A stretch of DNA of 64,000 nucleotides from Curvularia sp. ZM96 (Eukaryota; Ascomycota; Dothideomycetes; Pleosporales; Pleosporaceae): assembly GCA_022457065.1 (NCBI GenBank), contig JAJGBQ010000005.1, forward strand, positions 2,046,001 through 2,110,000, given 5' to 3'. This document shows positions 58,830 through 64,000 of this stretch, one piece after another; the stretch's first letter is position 1, and the number at the start of each line of letters is the position of its first letter. The translations under genes and the position numbers were made by a program. Under the pieces are notes generated by a model, which was not told where the DNA came from, did no database searches, and saw only the letters and a list, made by a program, of their open reading frames with translations.

Positions 58830-59246
58830 TGTGAAGTGGTTTTCTCGGATTGATATTAGATAGCCGTGTATTTTTCGTGTATCTCCTAAGGACGATAAAA
58901 GCAACCATGTTGGAGTTCTCGCATTTATATACAAACCTTAAACTAGTTTTGCTACCATTATGTAGGAGCAGTGTATGATGCGCCCGGTCGGAGATACGAG
59001 AGTCGGTCGTGATATGATTGGCCACTATCTCCGAACCACTAGAGCATCAGTCGACAATCGACACACTACTTATCTCCGCTTCAACGCCTTTTCTCAACCT
59101 ACATTCCTTCAAAACACTTGGACGTCACTGGCGGAAATTGATTTTCGGTTCATCGATTTTTCGGAGACATGGTCGAGGTCACTCGTGCACGCAGGAGAGC
59201 CACTGTGTGAGCTACTCGTTCTCCACTACTATATCCGACGCTAATT
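58830..59246. promoter_or_regulatory. Shared promoter of MFS transporter and Zn2Cys6 regulator
   Basis: The 417 bases between two divergent start codons must contain both promoters. It contains CGG/CCG-type triplets, as bound by Zn2Cys6 factors (for example CGGTCGGAGA near 58.985 kb and TCCGAACC near 59.03 kb), but I cannot define one operator. Confidence 0.5.
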
Positions 59247-61501
59247 ATGTCCAGCTCCTGCGCCCTCTGCCGCAGAAAGAAGATCCGATGCAATAGAGAG
59301 ACGCCATGTAGCAACTGCATAAGATCAAAGACGGAATCTTGCACATATGAGACCCAAATCTTGGCAGAGTCGAGGTTATGTACACAACGACCAACATTCA
59401 TCCAACCACGGCACGATACAACAGGATCGACTATTGCAACTAATGTTCCTTCAAAGCTCTCTCTTCAATCTGACGCTTCTTTTGCGAATACTCGTACAGA
59501 TGGCAGTAGCCACGCTATATTTGAGCTGGAAGCTATGCGAGCTCGAATCACTGAGCTTGAAGATAAACTGGCTCGGGCGAATAGTAGTGCCGGTTCGCCA
59601 TACTCTGTCGCCATTTCTACTCCCATCTCAACGCAATCGGTGCGAACCGTCAGCTGTCTCTCGTCTACCATAGATGTCCTCCAAGAAGTCCGAACACCAG
59701 GCGGTACAGCTATCTCTCGGGCTATTGCACATAAAAATCGTTTATTTGGACAAAGCCATTGGATGAATGGTTTCATCATAGTAAATACGCTGTAATCCAC
59801 GTCAAATTGAATTCGGATGCTAACAGTCCCACATAGTTTCGTGAGATCATTGAACTGATCGAACCCAATCTTCGTAATGAAACCTCAGGTATCTTAGCCG
59901 ACCTACAGCGAGCCAAGATGCTGGCTCGGGTTATCAAAAGGCAGCGTTCTCCAACTTGGCCTGTTCAACCGAACAGGGATCTACCGCCAAGATCACTCTG
60001 TGACCAACTTGTTGCTGGGTACCTTCGCACTATAGAGACAGTCTATCGGATATTGCACGTCCCAAGCTTCCAGCGCACCTATAATAGCATATGGGAGAAC
60101 GACAACGAGCCTAGCATGGCTTTTGTGGTGACTCTCAAGCTAGTTCTAGCCATCGGCGCCACAATATATGATGAGAACATGTCGTTGCGAACCGAAGCAG
60201 TGCGCTGGGTATATGAAGCACAAGTATGGCTGTCCATGCCTATGTTCAAATCTCAGCTTGGTATCCAATACCTACAGAACAGCATCCTATTACTCCTTGC
60301 GCGCGAGCTGGTTGACGTAGGCGCGGAGCTTGTGTGGATTTCGGCGGGCGCCGTGTATCGTGCAGCAGTGTATATTGGCTTACACAAAGACCCTTCTGAG
60401 CTCCCTAGCATGCCATTGTTAGAGGCAGAGATGCGTCGTCGTGTCTGGAACACGCTACTTGAATTGTCGATGCAGACGAGCCTGCTGTCCGGCGGACCAG
60501 TGCTATTTTCTCAGGAGGGATTCAACACTGCACCTCCCGAGAATTTCGACGATGAGCAGCTTTTGGAGGCACACGCCGTCCCAAGAGACGGAGAAGTCTT
60601 TACACAAACATCAATCGCGATTGCACTTCGAAAAACGCTGCCGATCCGACTGGCAATACTCAAGTTCTTGAATGAAATCGCTTCGAGTGGGACTTACGAC
60701 GAGACGCTACGCATCGATAGAGAGCTCAAGGCCGCATACAAAGCTATGCGCCGCACACTGCATGGCTACGCGGCGGACGCCAATTCTTTACCGTCGCAAT
60801 TTGCTCTGCAGATGACCGATTTCATAATGCAGCGCTACTCCGCCTGCCTCCACACCCCCTTCTACGCTCCTGCATTGAAAGACCCCATGTTCGCTTACTC
60901 CAGAAAATCAGTGGTGACATCGTCCCTCAAGGTTTGGAATTTAGCGTGTCCAAAATCGACAGACACTCTTTTTCCTGTGGGCGAAACAGATCTAGCTCGT
61001 ATGTGTCGGTGCACGATGGGCTTGTTCCGGATGCATGCCTTCCAGGCTTCGTCACTGTTGGCTAGCGAGTGGCGCATGCGACTGCAGGACGAGGAAGACG
61101 ATACAGATATGATGTCGGGTTCACTTAGTGTCGTTGCTAAAGATGCTTCGTCTTGGTATTTAGAATGCGTGCGAGCTGGCGAAACAGGCATCAAGGGCTA
61201 CTTTCTACTACGCCTTCTTGAGGCATGGAATGATGCCATAAAACGTCGTGTCGAGACATCACACATACCTACGCTCCTGGTCGAAGCCTTGCGACAGGCT
61301 TCCGAGATTTGCGTACCGATACTGGAAAGGGCAGCAGGTGCTCAGGAGCATTGGTCTAATCCTTCTGGGACGCATGGGTCGGAGGACGTAGGAGGGTTTG
61401 ACTATCAACCCTCAGCGGAAACAGCTGCGGATTGGGACATGATAATGTTGGAGACATTTAATCTGGACGGGCTCGGGAGCTTTGACGCGTTCGCGCCATG
61501 A
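59247..61501 (+). CDS. Zn2Cys6 transcription factor with fungal-specific TF domain
   Basis: Exons 59247..59780 and 59837..61501 (56-nt intron) encode 732 residues. The binuclear zinc cluster is at the very N-terminus: Cys at 5, 8, 15, 21, 24 and 32 (C-x2-C-x6-C-x5-C-x2-C-x7-C), with the basic helix CRRKKIRC. A short coiled coil follows at about 94-112 (FELEAMRARITELEDKLA) and would support dimerisation. The fungal-specific factor domain (Fungal_trans) starts near 230-260 (RSLCDQLVAGYLRTIETVYRILH) and includes LLEAEMRRRVWNTLLELSMQ. The C-terminus is acidic and hydrophobic (DWDMIMLETFNLDGLGSFD), a likely activation region. It lies head-to-head with an MFS transporter gene, so control of that transporter is a reasonable inference. 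Confidence 0.93.
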
Positions 61502-62248
61502 GCGAAGAGGAGAATATAGTAGGTCAGGCAGCTTGGGTCTCGTGACATGACAGCGGCTGTCACAGTCCCGAGAGCGCTCTCTCGCTTAAGCTCCTGTCCT
61601 GTTGTGCATGACACGCGCCCCTGGCACGGATGCTTGTCGTTCCGCATCCCAGTCCACCCACCCAAGCTCATCCAACCGCCCCTAACCATAGCGCCACGCT
61701 AAATCTACCCAGCCACGGCGTCACGATCAAGTGAACAGACTCGGCGGCTCTCCACGCAACGATTGGCGCTGGTTGAAATACTCTAAGAAGAATTTCACGC
61801 TCTATACTAGACTCGCCACGTCATGAGTTAACCGTCCAAATGCCTAGCCACCGACCCTGATCCGTAAGGCTCCGAACATCCTGACACACTTAAGGCCTCA
61901 TGCATACCCCAACATCCGGCGCTCCACGTCGCAGCGCTGTAAGAACGGTTACCAGCATAGTCTCTGTAGCCTCATAAATCACGTCGAAGTGGCCTGATTT
62001 TTTTTTCTTTCCTCGCTTCTCCCCTTGTCGCGTTTCTTGGTATACCTCAGGCAGTGGAACCAAAACTACACCACACTACGTAGTATCTTCTTACTTTCTT
62101 TTGGTTCATTCACTTCTGCGAGGCGTGCCGGTCACCACTTTTTTTTATTACTATTTTCGTAATACCAACGTTCCATTCATTCGCTACCATCAATAGCTCG
62201 CTATCGCCAGCAAAGAAAGAACAAAAAAGAAGATACAACATTACCACC
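61502..62248. other. Intergenic region
   Basis: About 0.75 kb between two plus-strand genes. CT-rich tracts near 62.0 kb and a CTACGTAG palindrome near 62.08 kb lie in the likely promoter of the small secreted-protein gene. No gene seen. Confidence 0.6.
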
Positions 62249-62749
62249 ATGTACACCTCACTTCTTACGCCGTTACTCCTCCTGTCCATCTTCAACTTGG
62301 CAGTTGCCTCTCCCTCGGCCAGGAACGTCATGACCCCAGGCCACCTAAACACCGACCTAGAAACCCGTCAAGTCTCCGTCACTCCTTCCCAGCAAGAACT
62401 CTGTCTGGATTATGAGCGCACAGCCAACATATCGACTGCCGGCGCGAATGGATCATACCGCACGGTGGTCATGCAAAAGGCCAACGTGGGCACTTTGACT
62501 AGTGCAGGCATGATGAACGCCGCTATGGCCAAACTACCCGCCCTTACTGCGAACAAGGAATTGAACGACCGTTGCGGAAACTGGACACAAATTGCGCTGG
62601 TGGAGGCTGAGAAGAACTTTACACAGGGAATTGTGCTGCAGTTCACGACCGAGGGCTTGCCTGTGGGCATCGAGGCTGGCCCCTTGGTACTGGTGGTCGT
62701 GGGTCTCATCAGTATTCTGCTCAGTGTTGTCTGGGTTTTTGCGGAGTAA
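62249..62749 (+). CDS. Small secretory-pathway protein with C-terminal membrane tail
   Basis: An intronless frame of 166 residues. A signal peptide (LLTPLLLLSIFNLAVASP) is followed by a Lys/Arg-poor luminal part with probable N-glycosylation sites (NIS near residue 60, NGS near 67, NWT near 111 and NFT near 122). Only two cysteines are present in the luminal part. The C-terminus is a strong membrane helix (LVLVVVGLISILLSVVWVF) ending FAE, with no cytosolic tail. That layout would fit a tail-anchored type I or GPI-like protein; the charged end after the helix makes a plain membrane helix more likely. Family not recognised. It lies next to the pectate lyase gene, but a shared role is not shown. 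Confidence 0.7.
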   Translation: MYTSLLTPLLLLSIFNLAVASPSARNVMTPGHLNTDLETRQVSVTPSQQELCLDYERTANISTAGANGSYRTVVMQKANVGTLTSAGMMNAAMAKLPALTANKELNDRCGNWTQIALVEAEKNFTQGIVLQFTTEGLPVGIEAGPLVLVVVGLISILLSVVWVFAE

Positions 62750-63200
62750 GCGAAGCTACAAGACAACATTCAAAACATTGGGAGTCGCTTATGGAGGGTA
62801 AATATGTCGGTTTGTGGAGGGTATGGCTTGTGTCCATTGAGCTGTTGATAAGGAAGGAGAGACGAGTCAAGGATACCCGGTCGTGCAATGCTTCAAAGTT
62901 TGATGATGTTGTCATACCATCTCAAGATACGCCTGTTGTCTTTGTCTCATCTATTGTTATGTAAAGCCGTTTTGTGTAGTTTGGTCATGTGAGGCCATGC
63001 CTGCTTGCGTTTCACTGTGTGTAGTTTTTGGTTGCTGTTGCACAAGTGCACTAGGATAGAGTTGAATAAGAGAGAAGGTTAAAAATATACTAAGAAGATA
63101 ACATATGTACAAATCAGACTATGCCGCACGCTGTCATCCAATCAACGTCATCCCCAGATAATTGGCAACTGCACCATTTCAACTGGCTCTACCCAAAGGC
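62750..63200. other. Convergent 3' region
   Basis: About 0.45 kb between the small secretory-protein gene and the pectate lyase gene; AT-rich 3' UTRs expected. Nothing else seen. Confidence 0.6.
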
Positions 63201-64000
63201 CTAAAAGGTAACGACACCAACACCGGCGCTCTTCGCAACGATGTTGCAAACGCTGGCCGCTGGGTCAGCAGTGTACTTATAGCTCGGCACAAAGGACCCC
63301 TTCTTGGTGATTTGCGTCGGACTGTTGTTGAAAACATTGTTCCTCTCCGTCGCAAATCCTTCCTCATCCGAGTCCAGGTTCGTAACGACCGACTTGGCGA
63401 CATTGGTGAAGGAATTTTGCTCGACGAGTACCTGAGCGCCCATGCGCGAGTTGATACCAGAGACGCCGCCGTTGTAGCAAGAGCTGTATATGTGACCTGT
63501 CCCAAAGCGGATGGAAGGGAGACGCGAGTTGACGCTGGTGAAGGAGTTGTGGTGGTAAGTCACGCGCAATTTGCCCTTGTCGACGGAACCGTTGTTGTCC
63601 GAGTGGCCAATGAGAGAGCCTTTCCACTGGTAATCTTGTTAGCATGGGCGGCTTTACAATGATCGTGAACTTACGTGATCGTGGAACTTGTTCCATGAGA
63701 TTGTGATCAAGTCGGATCCGGACTTAGCATCCAAGAGACCATCATAAGTGTCTTTGTCTCCAGTGACGCCCACGCTGGAGAAGTCATTGTGGTCAATCCA
63801 GACCTTGGTAGTAGACTCAATATCGATGAGGTCCTTGCCCGCGGGTGCTCGGTAAAGCTTCAAGTTACGGACGATGATATTCGATGTCTTGTAGAAGCGG
63901 AAGCCAGTGTCAGTGACTCCTGCATCCTTGCCAACACCTAGAATAGAGGTGCCTGCGACATCGAAGCGGACGACACCGCAACCAGTGAGCATGCCCTTAA
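63201..64000 (-). CDS. Pectate lyase (PL1), N-terminus beyond the window
   Basis: Exons (64000)..63675 and 63626..63201, with a 48-nt intron; the 5' end runs off the window, so about 250 residues are seen. PL1 enzymes cleave de-esterified pectin by beta-elimination outside the cell. The visible part is a parallel beta-helix with the family landmarks: GFRFYKTSNIIVRNLKLY, the calcium-site region WIDHNDFSS and DTYDGLLDAKSGSDLITISW, and WNKFHDHWKGSLIGHSDNNG across the splice. VNSRLPSIRFGTGHIYS contains the conserved catalytic-region Arg. The protein ends AAKSAGVGVVTF-like (IVAKSAGVGVVTF), close to the usual fungal PL1 terminus, with no added cellulose-binding domain. It supports a plant-degrading or plant-pathogenic lifestyle. 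Confidence 0.94.

Noticed and set aside
1..64000. Secondary-metabolite cluster around the P450 reductase or the MFS/regulator pair
   Set aside because: No polyketide synthase, peptide synthetase, terpene cyclase or P450 gene lies in the window, so a cluster is not supported.

Overview
This window comes from the nuclear genome of a filamentous ascomycete. The genes have short spliceosomal introns (about 45-110 nt, GT..AG) and are about half to two thirds coding. The protein set is typical of Pezizomycotina: a Zn2Cys6 regulator, fungal PLDc_N and GH17 GPI proteins, a fused Egt1 and a two-domain Cho2. A pectate lyase and a GPI-anchored glucanase suggest a plant-associated, Dothideomycete-like (perhaps Pleosporales) fungus; the lineage is inference. 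No tRNA, rRNA, CRISPR, intact transposon or complete secondary-metabolite cluster is visible.

Layout. 1-7.4 kb: the C-terminus of proteasome subunit Rpn1 faces a two-RRM RNA-binding protein, followed by a long gene-poor stretch. 7.4-9.5 kb: NADPH-cytochrome P450 reductase (minus). 11-19 kb: a giant Tao3/Mor2/Furry-family morphogenesis scaffold (plus). 21-26 kb: an orphan protein, a GH17 GPI glucanase and a small membrane protein. 28-29.3 kb: a protein with three Cys-rich zinc-ribbon-like repeats (minus). 32-34.9 kb: peroxisomal Lon ending in SRL (minus). 35.8-39.2 kb: phosphatidylethanolamine N-methyltransferase Cho2 (minus). 40-42 kb: one or two orphan proteins. 42.9-46.2 kb: 11-exon Egt1 for ergothioneine synthesis (plus). 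46.6-49.6 kb: two orphans, one with a Cys/His cluster exposed by a newly modelled first exon. 49.9-53.2 kb: mitochondrial rhomboid protease and a twin-His ammonium transporter (both minus). 55-57 kb: a possible orphan and a PLDc_N small membrane protein. 57.4-61.5 kb: a divergent MFS transporter and Zn2Cys6 regulator pair. 62.2-64 kb: a small secreted/membrane protein and a truncated pectate lyase.

How the genes relate. Most are unrelated housekeeping genes: proteostasis (Rpn1, Lon, rhomboid), lipid and redox metabolism (Cho2, CPR, Egt1), cell wall and polarity (GH17, Tao3), and nutrition (AMT, MFS, pectate lyase). The one arrangement that looks like a functional module is the head-to-head MFS/Zn2Cys6 pair. 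The ammonium transporter has several GATAAG sites upstream, as expected for nitrogen regulation. I found no clear new multi-gene system; the most novel-looking items are the orphan zinc-binding proteins. Intron boundaries were read by eye from GT/AG signals and kept reading frames, and have not been tested against RNA.
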